A stretch of 40,818 bases of DNA, taken from the NCBI RefSeq assembly GCF_009767945.1, contig NZ_WSRS01000003.1, positions 1-40,818 of the forward strand, written 5' to 3'. Below the pieces are notes generated by a model that saw nothing but the letters and a program-made list of their open reading frames with translations, did no database searches and had not been told where the DNA came from. How positions within the stretch are numbered: position 1 is the first letter of the stretch; the number at the start of each line of letters is the position of its first letter. The DNA comes from Streptococcus danieliae. Its GTDB lineage: Bacteria; Bacillota; Bacilli; Lactobacillales; Streptococcaceae. The position numbers were made by a program, and so were the translations under genes. This document shows positions 31,071 to 40,634 of the stretch, one piece after another.

Positions 31071-32556
31071 TTCGAATCCATCCCATACTTGATAAGGCTA
31101 AAATTTGTGGTAAAAACTGAATTAGATAACGAGTCTTACCCCCTTCAAAGACTTGTAAGAAGAGAAAACCACCCAAAACTGCCAGCATCACAAACTGCAG
31201 CTCCACCCGATCTCCAGCATAAGGCCGGCTAGCTCGCAACACTCCCCAGGCCAGGGCTAACCAGACCAGCTGTTTGACCCAAGCATAGAGCTGAAACTCA
31301 GGCCGATCATAGGAGATAAAATGCCGGCGGATCCAGGTGAAAAAGGCTTGCTGGCCAATTTCCTCATAGAGGGGAGACACATAAGGCGTTTTTTCCTTGG
31401 CCAAGTCTTCATAATAGATCCAATTCATCGTTCCGTTTTTCACAGTTCCTGCCTGTTTGACCTGGGTGTGTTCCAGGAAGGTCCAGGGAGTATAGGCTTG
31501 GAGGCGACGAACAATTTCCTTTTTGACATTCTCCTTAGCAAACATGCCATTATTATACTTCTCCCGCTCCTCCGGCTCCAAGTAGGCCAGCAAGCCTTCC
31601 TTCATGTCCTCTTGATCTGTCCCGGAATAGGTCAAGCCCAGATTGATGAAGAGGAGGGGCGTTTTTGCCAAACCTTCTCCTTCAATTAATTGCACCTCAT
31701 CTTGATGCGCCATCATCTGTTGCACCGGAAAGCTCAGCAAGGCAAAGCCCAAACCAAAGAAACTAAGGCCCAAAAGACATTTCTTCCATTCTTTGGTAAA
31801 AAATAACATTAAAAAGAGGGCTAGAATCGTCACTAAAACGGTTGGTCTGAGAAAATAGGCTAGGGCCGTCAACAGGCCTAGTTGCAAGGCCAAACGAATA
31901 ATCAGCGGGGTCATCTGTCGCGCCTTCAGCAGGCCTAAAGCAAAGAAAAATTGCAGGCTAATCAGGGGCAGTGCCAGCATATCTGTATACATGGCCATAA
32001 AGAAAGGCGACGCCACCAGCAAGGCTGTATAAAAGAGAAAAACCAGATCTGCCCGCTTGCGTCCCCAAAAGCTCTCGACTCCCTTAAAGAGAATCAAGGC
32101 TGTACCATTGGTCGCCAGTAGATTGATCCCCTGTAAGACCCAAAGGGCATTCATCCCAAAGACCTTAAAAAAACAACGCTCATAGAGAAACAAGGGAAGG
32201 TTATTGGGGTTGCGCGTGAGGTAACTGGCAATCGAGAGCGGCTTGGAGAGCTCAAAGGCTCCTAAAAAGACAACCGCTGCATCCCGCCGAATCAAGAGCT
32301 GGGCTGACAAGAGCAATAGGATTTGAAAAGCCGTCAAAATCAAAATCACTGCAAGCTTATGCCGGTCTAAAAAATCATAGATCCGCTTCCAAAAAGCCGG
32401 TTGCTTATAGATCCAAAAAAATAGACCCAGGGCAGCCGGCATGGTCAGCCACCAAGGCTGGCTCAAATTGACAAAAGCAATCAACACCCAATGCACCGCT
32501 AGAATCAGTAAAAAAATCTGCAATAGTCTCGTTAAGACCTGATAAAGTTTGGACAT
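31054..32556 (-). CDS. GT-C-type polytopic membrane protein
   Basis: 500 aa from the ATG at 32556 (GGACGGAAGGAC upstream). About ten transmembrane segments and a large loop in the C-terminal half resemble membrane glycosyltransferases of the GT-C/GT39-like class; an LTRNPNNLPLFLYERCFF stretch after the third helix lies at the position of the acceptor loop. It may be the XrtG-associated glycosyltransferase-like family seen in streptococci, but I am not certain. It heads the operon with ung and mutX. Confidence 0.6.
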   Translation of the reverse strand: MSKLYQVLTRLLQIFLLILAVHWVLIAFVNLSQPWWLTMPAALGLFFWIYKQPAFWKRIYDFLDRHKLAVILILTAFQILLLLSAQLLIRRDAAVVFLGAFELSKPLSIASYLTRNPNNLPLFLYERCFFKVFGMNALWVLQGINLLATNGTALILFKGVESFWGRKRADLVFLFYTALLVASPFFMAMYTDMLALPLISLQFFFALGLLKARQMTPLIIRLALQLGLLTALAYFLRPTVLVTILALFLMLFFTKEWKKCLLGLSFFGLGFALLSFPVQQMMAHQDEVQLIEGEGLAKTPLLFINLGLTYSGTDQEDMKEGLLAYLEPEEREKYNNGMFAKENVKKEIVRRLQAYTPWTFLEHTQVKQAGTVKNGTMNWIYYEDLAKEKTPYVSPLYEEIGQQAFFTWIRRHFISYDRPEFQLYAWVKQLVWLALAWGVLRASRPYAGDRVELQFVMLAVLGGFLFLQVFEGGKTRYLIQFLPQILALSSMGWIRNDKHG

Positions 32557-32661
32557 GTCCTTCCGTCCTTTCCACACTAAGAGGGATTATCGGGGGCAGC
32601 AAGGAATAGGAAAAGAATCTTCCCCTTTGAACTGCCTCCAGTCTTCTCGACAATACACTTC

Positions 32662-32684
32662 GAGGCCGGGCATGGCCCAGCCTC
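32662..32684. repeat. GC-rich hairpin downstream of flavodoxin
   Basis: GAGGCCGGGC with GCCCAGCCTC (one mismatch), loop ATG. A short T-rich run follows on the plus side only; it may be a weak terminator or mRNA stabiliser. Confidence 0.45.
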
Positions 32685-32692
32685 TTGTTTCA

Positions 32693-33136
32693 TTAAGCCA
32701 ACTTCGCAGCAATCTCTTCGGCAAATTTTTCGAGATTTTCAATATCTTCGTCTTCGGCAGCCAAATCAACTTTAACACTTTCGGAAATCTTTTCAGCACC
32801 AATTTCAGCAAAAACCTGATCAAAATCATCAACTGCTTTACAGAACTCATCGTAGAAGGTATCCCCAGAGCCAACTACTCCATAATATTTGCCTTCAAGG
32901 TTTACATCTTTAAGATCCTCATAGAAGTCCACAATCTCATCTGGCAACTCACCATCCCCGTAAGTATAGGAAGCCACGATAGCCACATCAGCCTCGAGAA
33001 AACCCTCTGCTTCAACCATTGTACACTCATCAATAGCCACATCCACACCAAGATCTCGTAATTTATCGGCAACAATGTCCGCAATTTCTTCTGTATTTCC
33101 TGTCATACTTGCGTAGACAATTTTTGCTAATGCCAT
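32693..33136 (-). CDS. Flavodoxin
   Basis: 147 aa from the ATG at 33136 (GAGGAGGAACTT upstream; the longer frame is rejected). The FMN phosphate loop is ASMTGNTEEIAD near residue 10; SYTYGDGELPDE and GVVGSGDTFYDEFC form the isoalloxazine loops. It is a small electron carrier. It is divergent from the Pde2-like gene, as in other streptococci where flavodoxin, DHH protein and L31 are neighbours. Confidence 0.95.
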   Translation of the reverse strand: MALAKIVYASMTGNTEEIADIVADKLRDLGVDVAIDECTMVEAEGFLEADVAIVASYTYGDGELPDEIVDFYEDLKDVNLEGKYYGVVGSGDTFYDEFCKAVDDFDQVFAEIGAEKISESVKVDLAAEDEDIENLEKFAEEIAAKLA

Positions 33137-33239
33137 AAGTTCCTCCTCTTTATACCTAATCAGAATACTCCACAAACTCAATTTTTGAAAATGAGCATTC
33201 CTCGTTCGCTTTACATTATATCACAAGTAATCTGAAAGT

Positions 33240-33267
33240 TTGCATTGCTCCTCCCTTATGTTAAAAT
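33240..33267 (+). promoter_or_regulatory. Promoter of the DHH phosphoesterase gene
   Basis: TTGCAT (33240-33245), 16 bp, TAAAAT (33262-33267) preceded by TGT. Confidence 0.55.
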
Positions 33268-33292
33268 GGAAAAAAAGCAAAAAGGAATCACT

Positions 33293-34240
33293 ATGGAAGC
33301 AATTGTTGAAAAAATACTGGAAAAGATTACCCAGTACGAGAAAATTATCATCCACCGGCATATCCGCCCAGACCTCGATGCTATCGGTAGCCAGGTTGGC
33401 CTGCAGAACCTCCTCCTCCTCAACTATCCCGAGAAAAAAATCCTAGTAACCGGCTACGACGAACCCAACCTCCACTGGCTAGCCGGTATGAACTATGTCG
33501 CCGACGAGGACTACCAAGACGCCCTCGTTATTGTCTGTGACACCGCCAACCGGGAACGAATTGATGACCAGCGCTATCAAAACGGAAAAGAGCTGATTAA
33601 AATCGACCACCACCCGGATGATGCCCCCTACGGCGATATTTCCTGGGTCGATCCCCAAGCCTCATCCACCAGTGAAATGATCACGCGCTTCTCCCGTGAA
33701 GCCAAGCTTCTCATGGACGTTCAAACCGCTCGTCTACTCTATGCGGGGATCGTCGGCGACACCGGCCGTTTCCTCTTCCCTTCAACCTCCAGCTTGACCT
33801 TTGAAATGGCTGCCTACCTGCGCCAATTCTCTATTGACTTCAGCGACCTGTCTCGCCAAATGGACACCATCAGCCTTGAAATTGCCAAACTCCAGGGCTA
33901 TGTCTATGACAACCTTGAAATCGACGAAAACGGAGCTGCGCGTGTGACCATCCGGCAGGATCTCCTCAAACAACTCAAGCTCAAAGAAACCGACACCTCT
34001 ACGGTAGTCGGAGCTCCTGGACGAATTAAAGATGTCCAAAGCTGGGGCGTCTTTGTCGAGCAAGAAGATGGCGGCTACCGAGTTCGCCTCCGCTCCAAAA
34101 GGATCCCTATCAATGACATTGCCAAACAGCATGACGGAGGGGGCCATCCCCTCGCCAGCGGAGCCAACTCCGCTAATCTAGCCGAAAATGATCAAATCTA
34201 CTCTGAAATTCAAGATTTACTGAAAAAAAGTCAGAAATAA
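33293..34240 (+). CDS. DHH/DHHA1 phosphodiesterase, Pde2/NrnA-like
   Basis: 315 aa from the ATG at 33293 (AAAGGAATCACT upstream; earlier in-frame Met has no ribosome site). DHH motifs: HRHIRPDLDAIGS, VCDTANRER, KIDHHPDDAPYG; DHHA1 C-terminus with GGGHPLASGA. Enzymes of this group cleave pApA (Pde2, in c-di-AMP turnover) or short oligoribonucleotides. Synteny with flavodoxin and L31 type B favours the Pde2 of streptococci. A product controlling c-di-AMP levels would affect potassium and wall stress. Confidence 0.88.
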   Translation: MEAIVEKILEKITQYEKIIIHRHIRPDLDAIGSQVGLQNLLLLNYPEKKILVTGYDEPNLHWLAGMNYVADEDYQDALVIVCDTANRERIDDQRYQNGKELIKIDHHPDDAPYGDISWVDPQASSTSEMITRFSREAKLLMDVQTARLLYAGIVGDTGRFLFPSTSSLTFEMAAYLRQFSIDFSDLSRQMDTISLEIAKLQGYVYDNLEIDENGAARVTIRQDLLKQLKLKETDTSTVVGAPGRIKDVQSWGVFVEQEDGGYRVRLRSKRIPINDIAKQHDGGGHPLASGANSANLAENDQIYSEIQDLLKKSQK

Positions 34241-34251
34241 ATCAAAAAAAC

Positions 34252-34280
34252 TTGCCAAAGCCCATCACATTTGGTAAACT
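34252..34280 (+). promoter_or_regulatory. rpmE2 promoter and leader
   Basis: TTGCCA (34252-34257), 17 bp, TAAACT (34275-34280). The leader to the ATG is about 50 nt and includes paired ATGG (34299-34302) and CCAT (34314-34317); it may be an autoregulatory L31 leader, but the fold is weak. Confidence 0.6.
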
Positions 34281-34339
34281 AGCTAGGTAATAATCTATGG
34301 CTCGCAAAGAGACCATGGCAGAAAGGATTTTTTAACATC

Positions 34340-34582
34340 ATGAAAAAAGATATCCATCCAGAATATCGCCCTGTTGTCTTCATGGACACATCTACTGGTT
34401 ACAAGTTCCTTAGCGGTTCTACAAAGAGCTCTAACGAAACTGTTGAATTTGAAGGTGAAACTTACCCAATGATCCGTGTTGAGATTTCATCAGACTCACA
34501 CCCATTCTACACTGGACGCCAAAAGTTCACACAAGCAGATGGACGTGTGGATCGTTTCAACAAAAAATACGGTCTCAAATAA
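34340..34582 (+). CDS. rpmE2: 50S ribosomal protein L31 type B
   Basis: 80 aa. Starts [20 protein letters not shown] and lacks the CxxC zinc residues, the mark of type B. It ends FNKKYGLK. The zinc-free L31 replaces the zinc form when zinc is low. Own promoter upstream and strong terminator at 34588. Confidence 0.97.
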   Translation: MKKDIHPEYRPVVFMDTSTGYKFLSGSTKSSNETVEFEGETYPMIRVEISSDSHPFYTGRQKFTQADGRVDRFNKKYGLK

Positions 34583-34587
34583 GTCTC

Positions 34588-34616
34588 AAAAACCAGCCAA
34601 AATGGCTGGTTTTTTT
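34588..34616 (+). terminator. rpmE2 terminator
   Basis: AAAACCAGCC with GGCTGGTTTT and a seven-T tract. Confidence 0.9.
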
Positions 34617-34640
34617 GCTTCTCTAACAAAAGTATTTAGC

Positions 34641-34662
34641 AAAAAAGAGGCCTAACGACCTC
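34641..34662 (-). terminator. ylbF terminator
   Basis: GAGG (34647-34650) pairs with CCTC (34659-34662) with an extra internal pair; six As upstream give a minus-strand T tract. Confidence 0.55.
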
Positions 34663-34673
34663 CTTCTCACAGC

Positions 34674-35012
34674 TTACTGCAGCAATTCTTGAACAGGCTC
34701 GAACACAATCCGCTCAAGATCACTGAGGTAAACTCCCAATTGCTGTTCCTTAGCAAAGAAATTGGATACAAGCTCATTACTTTGAATTTTCTCAGAGAAC
34801 TCGCGCATCCGCCCTTCGAAATCCCCTTCAGGAGCTTGCCCCATTTGCGCCATCCGTTGCAATTCATTTTGAAATTGAATGTACTCCTCAAAAATAGCTT
34901 GGGCTTCCGGATTTTGGCCAATCTCTTTCTTAGCCTGAACGACCGCTTGGTATTCAGGTAAACCACGAAGACGACGATTCAACTCATTTGCGACATCATA
35001 AATATTAGACAT
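34674..35012 (-). CDS. YlbF/YmcA family regulator
   Basis: 112 aa, wholly helical, starting MSNIYDVANELNRRLRGLPE. NPEAQAIFEEYIQFQNELQR and the C-terminal LSDLERIVFEPVQELLQ fit the YlbF (DUF964) family. In Bacillus, related proteins form a complex that tunes RNase Y processing; streptococci carry paralogues of unknown role. Last gene of the minus-strand cluster from the methyltransferase. Confidence 0.88.
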   Translation of the reverse strand: MSNIYDVANELNRRLRGLPEYQAVVQAKKEIGQNPEAQAIFEEYIQFQNELQRMAQMGQAPEGDFEGRMREFSEKIQSNELVSNFFAKEQQLGVYLSDLERIVFEPVQELLQ

Positions 35013-35065
35013 ATGATTTTCTCCTTTTTATACATCATAAACTAGTTTCCTAAAAGAAAACTTGA

Positions 35066-35338
35066 TTAGGCAAAGACAATTGACAGGCCAATAATGGCTA
35101 AAACCAAAAGGGTAATCGCCAGATACAGGCGGTCTTTTTCCTGGTAGAAAAAGATCAGGGAAATCAGCACCCGGAGGATAGGCGTTAGCAGCAAGGTCCA
35201 AGCACCAAGCAAGAGAGTCAGCTGACTGACTTGCTCCAAGCCCAGGACATGTAAGAAACTACCCAGAGCCAAGAGAATCACTGTTAACACCAAACCGATC
35301 CGTAGCAAGGCTTGAATACTCGTTTTGATGGACTGCAT
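35066..35338 (-). CDS. DUF1634 membrane protein
   Basis: 90 aa with three hydrophobic helices (ALLRIGLVLTVILLALGSFL, LLLGAWTLLLTPILRVLISL and LYLAITLLVLAIIGLSIVF). DUF1634 proteins are nearly always next to a TauE/SafE exporter, as here, where its ATG begins one base after the exporter stop. Likely an accessory subunit. Confidence 0.85.
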   Translation of the reverse strand: MQSIKTSIQALLRIGLVLTVILLALGSFLHVLGLEQVSQLTLLLGAWTLLLTPILRVLISLIFFYQEKDRLYLAITLLVLAIIGLSIVFA

Positions 35339-35339
35339 C

Positions 35340-36182
35340 TTATCCTCCTAATCCCCTGAGAAACATTTGGACCCCTGTCACCAACAGTACCAAGACAAAC
35401 AAGACCCGTAGAAAGGCCACCGGAATTCGAGGCATCAACCGGCTTCCCAAGGTCGAACCAGCAATGACTCCAAGAACAATCGGTGCCACAATGGGCAACT
35501 CAACCGAACCTTGACTAAAGTAGAAGATGGCGGAAGAAACTCCCGTAACCCCCATCATGAAATTAGCGGTTGCGGATGATACTTTCAGGGGTAGGCCCAT
35601 CACATTATCCATCGCCAAAACCTTAAAGGCTCCTGCTCCAATCCCCAAGAGGGCGGACGCAACACCGGCTAAAAACATAATAAAGGATCCCAGAGGAATA
35701 TTGGCTGCCTGGTAATCGACCTGGGTCTTACTTTGCAAATCCTGGTAAGAACCACTGAGGGACTTTTGCAGGAGATTTGGTTCTTTTTGAACAGCACTCT
35801 GCAAATGGTGGGTCTCCCCACCCCTTATTTTTTTCCACATGGTATAGGCTTGATAAAACATCAGCAAACCATAGAGGATAAAAAGGAATTGACCTTGCAC
35901 CAGCCTCGACAAAAGCGCACCGACAAAGGCTCCAATGGTCGTAAAAATCTCCAAGTACATGGCCAATCGCAGGTTGAGCAAGTCATCCTCCAAGTAAGCC
36001 AGGGCGGATCCCGCACTGGTCCCGAGGACTGCAAAGATGGAGACGACAACCGCCACCTTAATGTCATAACCCAGGGCAATGGTCAAGATTGGCGTTAAAA
36101 TGATACCACCACCCAAACCCAAAAGAGAGCCTAGCAGACCTGCCAAGATACCGATACTGATAAAGATTCCAAACTCAAGCAT
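35340..36182 (-). CDS. TauE/SafE family sulfite/anion exporter-like permease
   Basis: 280 aa, about eight membrane helices in two repeats. The first (GILAGLLGSLLGLGGGIILT) and second (ASALLGIGAGAFKVLAMDNV) halves carry the glycine-rich GLGGG/GIGAG family motif. Such permeases move sulfite, sulfoacetate or other organic anions; the substrate is unknown. Same operon as aroD (23-bp gap) and DUF1634. Confidence 0.9.
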   Translation of the reverse strand: MLEFGIFISIGILAGLLGSLLGLGGGIILTPILTIALGYDIKVAVVVSIFAVLGTSAGSALAYLEDDLLNLRLAMYLEIFTTIGAFVGALLSRLVQGQFLFILYGLLMFYQAYTMWKKIRGGETHHLQSAVQKEPNLLQKSLSGSYQDLQSKTQVDYQAANIPLGSFIMFLAGVASALLGIGAGAFKVLAMDNVMGLPLKVSSATANFMMGVTGVSSAIFYFSQGSVELPIVAPIVLGVIAGSTLGSRLMPRIPVAFLRVLFVLVLLVTGVQMFLRGLGG

Positions 36183-36205
36183 GAGTCACCTCCCTTGAGC
36201 CCGAA

Positions 36206-36895
36206 CTACTCAGAATCCGCATCATCGATGGCTTCCAGAATCTGTCGTGTTTTATGCAGGGATAACTGCCCCAAAGCACTTGGAGTCTCCAGCGCTGCAA
36301 AAGTCCAGGCAGATCCCGTTAAATCACCCGTTAACCGTGTCCAAACCCCTAATTTTCCAGTCGCAATCGTCACATACTCCTGCTCTGGATTCAAGGTCTT
36401 AAAACCACGCGTATAATTCATAAGATCCAGCACATCTTGTTCATGCTGGGGCTGAACTGCAACCTTGACAATTCGAGGATTCAGAGCCGTCAACTCGGAT
36501 AAAATTTCCATTAAATTATCAGGAGTTTCCTCATAGTTATGATAGGTCAAGACCAAATTTGAAAAATCCAATACCTGCTCAAATTCTTCACGATAGGCAT
36601 AGAACTCAAAATCAATATACTCTGGTTGGTACAAGGTCTGAATCTCCCGTAGAATAGACACATACTCCGGTCCACTCAACTCCATCTTTCCACCCTGACG
36701 CGTCGTTCGCAAAGTGAAAATAATTTCGCGACCTGCAAATTTTTCAAAAATAGCTGGAGCTAGGGCGATAATATCCTCCTTCTTGGGACTATAATCTGCC
36801 CGCCACTCAATAATATCCACCGAATCAAAGCGGTCGGTGTCCAATGCCTGTACATCTTCTAGGCTGGTCGGCATGATTGGTACAACTAACTTCAT
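36206..36895 (-). CDS. aroD: Type I 3-dehydroquinate dehydratase
   Basis: 229 aa. Active-site histidine in [11 protein letters not shown] near residue 120 and the Schiff-base lysine in RIVKVAVQP near 147; early EWRADY and TLRTTRQGG are also family marks. It makes 3-dehydroshikimate in aromatic amino acid synthesis. The ATG overlaps the stop of the methyltransferase gene (ATGA). Confidence 0.96.
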   Translation of the reverse strand: MKLVVPIMPTSLEDVQALDTDRFDSVDIIEWRADYSPKKEDIIALAPAIFEKFAGREIIFTLRTTRQGGKMELSGPEYVSILREIQTLYQPEYIDFEFYAYREEFEQVLDFSNLVLTYHNYEETPDNLMEILSELTALNPRIVKVAVQPQHEQDVLDLMNYTRGFKTLNPEQEYVTIATGKLGVWTRLTGDLTGSAWTFAALETPSALGQLSLHKTRQILEAIDDADSE

Positions 36896-38055
36896 TCATC
36901 CACCCTTATCTGTATAACTTTTAAATAATTACTTGTCGGCTCCTCGGCATAACTTGGGAAATCCTGCGGTAGACGGTAAACCTTCTCAATTGTATAAGAA
37001 GTCTCCCCCATTCCTTTTTGAATCTCCTGCTTGAATTTGTCCAAAGACAACTGAGCAGCATTTGTGCTGAGTAGCATTTTTCCTTGCGGAGCTAAAATTT
37101 TAAGTGACTCTTCCACCAAACGATGGTAATCCTTGCTGACAGAAAAGACTTGTTTTTTATTCCGGGCAAAACTTGGAGGGTCAATAATAATGACATCAAA
37201 GGTCAAACCCTTCCGCGCCGCATAACGCAGGTACTCAAAAGTATCCATCACCACCAAGGCATGAGAGTCAAGTCCCATCCCATTTGCCTGAAAATGCGCC
37301 TGGGACAACTCCCGACTGCGCTTGGCAAGGTCGACCGAAACTGTTTCAACCGCTCCGCCAGCTATAGCTGCCACTGAAAAGGCAGCTGTATAGGAAAAGA
37401 GATTTAACACACGCTGCCCCTGCGCCAAGCCCTGAGCCAGATCCTTGCGAACCTCATGCTGGTCCAAAAAAATCCCCGTCATCCAGCCATCATCAAGAAA
37501 AACCTGATAGCGGACACCATTTTCAGCAATCAAAAAGTGATCAGGAGCCGTCTCCCCATAGAGATGGGCCGTTTCATAACCAGGCCCCTGGAAGCGCACC
37601 TTTTCATAGGCACCCAGACACTCGGGATAAATCGCTTGAAAACAAGCAATAATATCCTCTTTCTGTTGGAAAACAAAAGCGTTATACCAAGAAAAGAGCA
37701 GATAGTCTCCGTACAAGTCAACCGTCAGACCCGGGAGACCATCTCCCTCCTGGTTAAAAACCCGAAAGGCTGTGGTCCCTGTGTCCTGCAAATAGGCTTG
37801 TCGCTTCTCCTTTGCAGCTGCGACTAGAGCCTGTAACCCAAAGTCCGCCCAGGTCACGGACTCCCGTGATAAAACCCAGCCAAGACCCTTATTTTGTTTA
37901 GCAAGGTAGCCTGAAGCCAAAAACTCGCCATGTTGATTGTAGAAATGTACAAACTCATTGTCTAAATCAGTTGGTTTTAGGTCCTTCTCATTCAGAAGAA
38001 TTCTTCCCCGTTCAACCTCTAGTTGACACTTCTTTGATAGAACTGCTTGTTTCAT
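36892..38055 (-). CDS. RlmI-like class I SAM-dependent rRNA methyltransferase
   Basis: 387 aa from the ATG at 38055 (the frame to 38094 is rejected: family alignment starts [10 protein letters not shown]). N-terminal PUA domain, a middle domain, then the Rossmann methyltransferase with [20 protein letters not shown] (SAM site), [13 protein letters not shown] and catalytic [14 protein letters not shown]. By analogy it makes 5-methylcytosine in 23S rRNA; the site in streptococci is not shown. First gene of the aroD/exporter operon. Confidence 0.9.
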   Translation of the reverse strand: MKQAVLSKKCQLEVERGRILLNEKDLKPTDLDNEFVHFYNQHGEFLASGYLAKQNKGLGWVLSRESVTWADFGLQALVAAAKEKRQAYLQDTGTTAFRVFNQEGDGLPGLTVDLYGDYLLFSWYNAFVFQQKEDIIACFQAIYPECLGAYEKVRFQGPGYETAHLYGETAPDHFLIAENGVRYQVFLDDGWMTGIFLDQHEVRKDLAQGLAQGQRVLNLFSYTAAFSVAAIAGGAVETVSVDLAKRSRELSQAHFQANGMGLDSHALVVMDTFEYLRYAARKGLTFDVIIIDPPSFARNKKQVFSVSKDYHRLVEESLKILAPQGKMLLSTNAAQLSLDKFKQEIQKGMGETSYTIEKVYRLPQDFPSYAEEPTSNYLKVIQIRVDE

Positions 38056-38062
38056 ATCTTCA

Positions 38063-38071
38063 ATTATAACA
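38063..38071 (-). promoter_or_regulatory. Extended -10 with almost no leader
   Basis: Minus strand TGTTATAAT; TATAAT ends seven bases before the ATG at 38055, so the mRNA would be leaderless or nearly so. Confidence 0.5.
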
Positions 38072-38211
38072 AAATTTACAGAACAATTGGACAAAATTCT
38101 CTTTTTCGAGTAGTCCTATTCCCTATTTCCTCCATCTCCAGCCTGCAAACTTAACCGATTCTTAAAAATAAACCACCCTTATCTTGATTCTGGTTTCCCT
38201 CTTTCATTTTG

Positions 38212-38220
38212 TGATATAAT
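38212..38220 (+). promoter_or_regulatory. ltaS promoter (extended -10)
   Basis: TGATATAAT at 38212-38220, giving a leader of about 80 nt before the GTG at 38306. Confidence 0.55.
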
Positions 38221-38305
38221 CAAGTTTGAAACAAAATTGGGAGGATTCCCAAAAATAACTGTCTCATCCATAATGGATACATGGACAAAGTAAGGAAATT
38301 ATTCC

Positions 38306-40495
38306 GTGAGAAAACTAACACAAACACTTCTAACAACCATGAGTAGTCGATTGGGCTTAGTCTTTATTCTCCTAATCCTCTACTGGTTCAAAAGCATCGT
38401 TGCCTATTTCCTCAATTTTAATCTGGATATTCAGCTCGGAAATATGCAAGGGTTTTACCAATTGGCCCTGGCCATTCTCAACCCACTACCGCTGGGACTC
38501 CTGTTATTAGGACTTCCTTTTTATGCCAAACCGACCAAAGTCTACTACCCGCTCTTAGCCATTATGTACCTAGTACTCTTCTCTTGGCTTTTCTCCAATG
38601 TTATTTACTACAGGGAATTCTCAGACTTTATTACGCTCAATACCATGCTCGCTTCCAGCAGTGTTTCCGCAGGTTTGGGAGATGCAGCGGCCAAGCTCTT
38701 TCGACCATTCGACCTGCTCTATTTGTTGGATATTCCACTTATTGTTTACCTTTTCTGGAAGAAAAAGGTCACTTTTGATGATCGTCCGCTCAGCCTCAAT
38801 GCTAGCTTTGCGATCACCTCTTTATCCACCATGCTCTTCTCGGCCAATCTGTTCTTTGCCGAAGTTGATCGTCCGGAGCTATTGAGCCGTGGCTTCTCCA
38901 ACTATTATGTAGTCCGTGCATTGGGACTTCCAGCCTTCTTTGGTTATAGTGCCAACCAGACCTACCAGGCGGATAAGGAACGGGCCAAGGCTTCCGAAAC
39001 CGATTTAGAACCTGTTTTGGAGTATATCAAGGAGCACAATGCAGAACCGAACCCCGCAACCTTCGGAATTGCCAAGGGGCGGAATGTGATTTATCTCCAT
39101 TTGGAGTCTTTCCAACAATTTTTAATAGATTACAAACTCAAGTCTGATAATCAAGAATACGAAGTGACTCCTTTTATTAACTCACTCTATCATTCAAACG
39201 AAAGTTTCGCCTTCTCCAATATTTTCAACCAAGTTAAGGCTGGAAAAACATCTGATGCTGAAACCATGATTGAATCGGGCTTATTTGGACTCAACCAAGG
39301 ATCCTTCATGGTCAACTACGGAGGAACCAATACCCAGCAAGCGGCACCGCATATTCTGGCTCAAACTGGCGATTATACTTCTGCTGTTTTCCATGGAAAC
39401 ATTGGAAGTTTCTGGAACCGAAACACAACTTACAAACAATGGGGCTACAACTATTTCTTCGATCAATCCTATATGAGTAAGGCCACTAGTGAAAATTCCT
39501 TCCAGTACGGCTTGAATGATAAAATCATGTTCAAGGACTCTATTAAGTACCTCGAACATATGCAACAACCCTTCTATGTAAAATACTTAACGGTTTCCAA
39601 CCATTACCCTTATACCACCAGCTTGATTGGCGATGAACAAGGATTCCCCTTGGCAGAAACCAAGGATGAAACCATCAATGGTTATTTCGCCACAGCTAAC
39701 TACCTTGACTCAGCCATTAAATCCTTCTTTGACTATCTCAAAGAAACTGGCTTATATGAAAATTCAGTCATTGTCCTCTATGGTGACCACTATGGAATTT
39801 CCAATTCACGGAACCCATCCTTGGCTCCCCTATTAGACAAAAATCCTGAAACCTGGTCTTCTTATGACAATGCCATGTTGCAACGGATTCCCTACATTGT
39901 TGTCGTACCCGGCATGCAAGATGGAGCTGTCATCGACACCTATGGTGGCCAAATCGATATGTTACCAACCCTGGAACACCTGCTTGGAATCAACTCCAGC
40001 AACTTCCTCCAAGTTGGACAGGATCTCTTATCACCTGACCACGAGCAGATTGTAGCCTTCCGCTCCAGTAACTACTTTGTAACTCCAGAGTACACGTCCT
40101 ATTCCGGTCGGACCTACTACACTGCTACTGGAGAAGAGATTACCACTCCTGACGACTCCACCCAGAAAGCTATTGATGATGCCAGAGATAAGGCCAATAA
40201 ACAGCTCTCTATCTCAGACATGATTCAAACAGGGGACCTCCTCCGCTTCTATAGTGAGAACCGCCTGGGCAAACCAGATGTAAGTAAGATCAATTACAAT
40301 AAGGCCATGGATCAACTGCTAAAAATTGAAAAAGAAAAAGGCCAAACATCCAGCAGCTTGTTTAGCCAACGTCAATCCAGCACCATTGATCTCTTTGATT
40401 CCCCAACATACAAGGCCCTACACCCGGAACAATTCCTGGAAGATAGCGATTCAAGTAGCTCATCCAGTTCCAGCCAAGAAGAGGCAGAAGAATAA
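38306..40495 (+). CDS. ltaS: Lipoteichoic acid synthase LtaS
   Basis: 729 aa starting at a GTG after AAGGAAATTATTCC. Five N-terminal membrane helices (to about 205) precede the extracellular sulfatase-fold domain: VIYLHLESFQQFL, the catalytic threonine in KTSDAETMIESGLFG, VKYLTVSNHYPYTT and VLYGDHYGISNSRN. It polymerises glycerol-phosphate from phosphatidylglycerol to make lipoteichoic acid. The C-terminal end is a Ser-rich tail (DSDSSSSSSSSQEE), longer than in many homologues. Own promoter and terminator. Confidence 0.96.
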   Translation: MRKLTQTLLTTMSSRLGLVFILLILYWFKSIVAYFLNFNLDIQLGNMQGFYQLALAILNPLPLGLLLLGLPFYAKPTKVYYPLLAIMYLVLFSWLFSNVIYYREFSDFITLNTMLASSSVSAGLGDAAAKLFRPFDLLYLLDIPLIVYLFWKKKVTFDDRPLSLNASFAITSLSTMLFSANLFFAEVDRPELLSRGFSNYYVVRALGLPAFFGYSANQTYQADKERAKASETDLEPVLEYIKEHNAEPNPATFGIAKGRNVIYLHLESFQQFLIDYKLKSDNQEYEVTPFINSLYHSNESFAFSNIFNQVKAGKTSDAETMIESGLFGLNQGSFMVNYGGTNTQQAAPHILAQTGDYTSAVFHGNIGSFWNRNTTYKQWGYNYFFDQSYMSKATSENSFQYGLNDKIMFKDSIKYLEHMQQPFYVKYLTVSNHYPYTTSLIGDEQGFPLAETKDETINGYFATANYLDSAIKSFFDYLKETGLYENSVIVLYGDHYGISNSRNPSLAPLLDKNPETWSSYDNAMLQRIPYIVVVPGMQDGAVIDTYGGQIDMLPTLEHLLGINSSNFLQVGQDLLSPDHEQIVAFRSSNYFVTPEYTSYSGRTYYTATGEEITTPDDSTQKAIDDARDKANKQLSISDMIQTGDLLRFYSENRLGKPDVSKINYNKAMDQLLKIEKEKGQTSSSLFSQRQSSTIDLFDSPTYKALHPEQFLEDSDSSSSSSSSQEEAEE

Positions 40496-40505
40496 CCAAA
40501 ACTGA

Positions 40506-40537
40506 AAGGACTTAGCCAATAGCGTTAAGTCCTTTTA
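40506..40537 (+). terminator. ltaS terminator
   Basis: AAGGACTTA (40506-40514) pairs with TAAGTCCTT (40525-40533), followed by TTAT. Confidence 0.8.
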
Positions 40538-40605
40538 TCAGGTTCTTTGTCAAGTTGTGTGGAATCCCTGAAAACTGACAATATAGAATAAAGACAATCT
40601 TCCTT

Positions 40606-40634
40606 CCTCCCCTCCTTAGAGGGGAGGGATTTTT
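40606..40634 (+). terminator. Hairpin near the IS end
   Basis: CCTCCCCTC (40606-40614) with GAGGGGAGG (40619-40627) and GATTTTTAG after. Blocks outside transcripts from entering the transposase antisense. Confidence 0.6.
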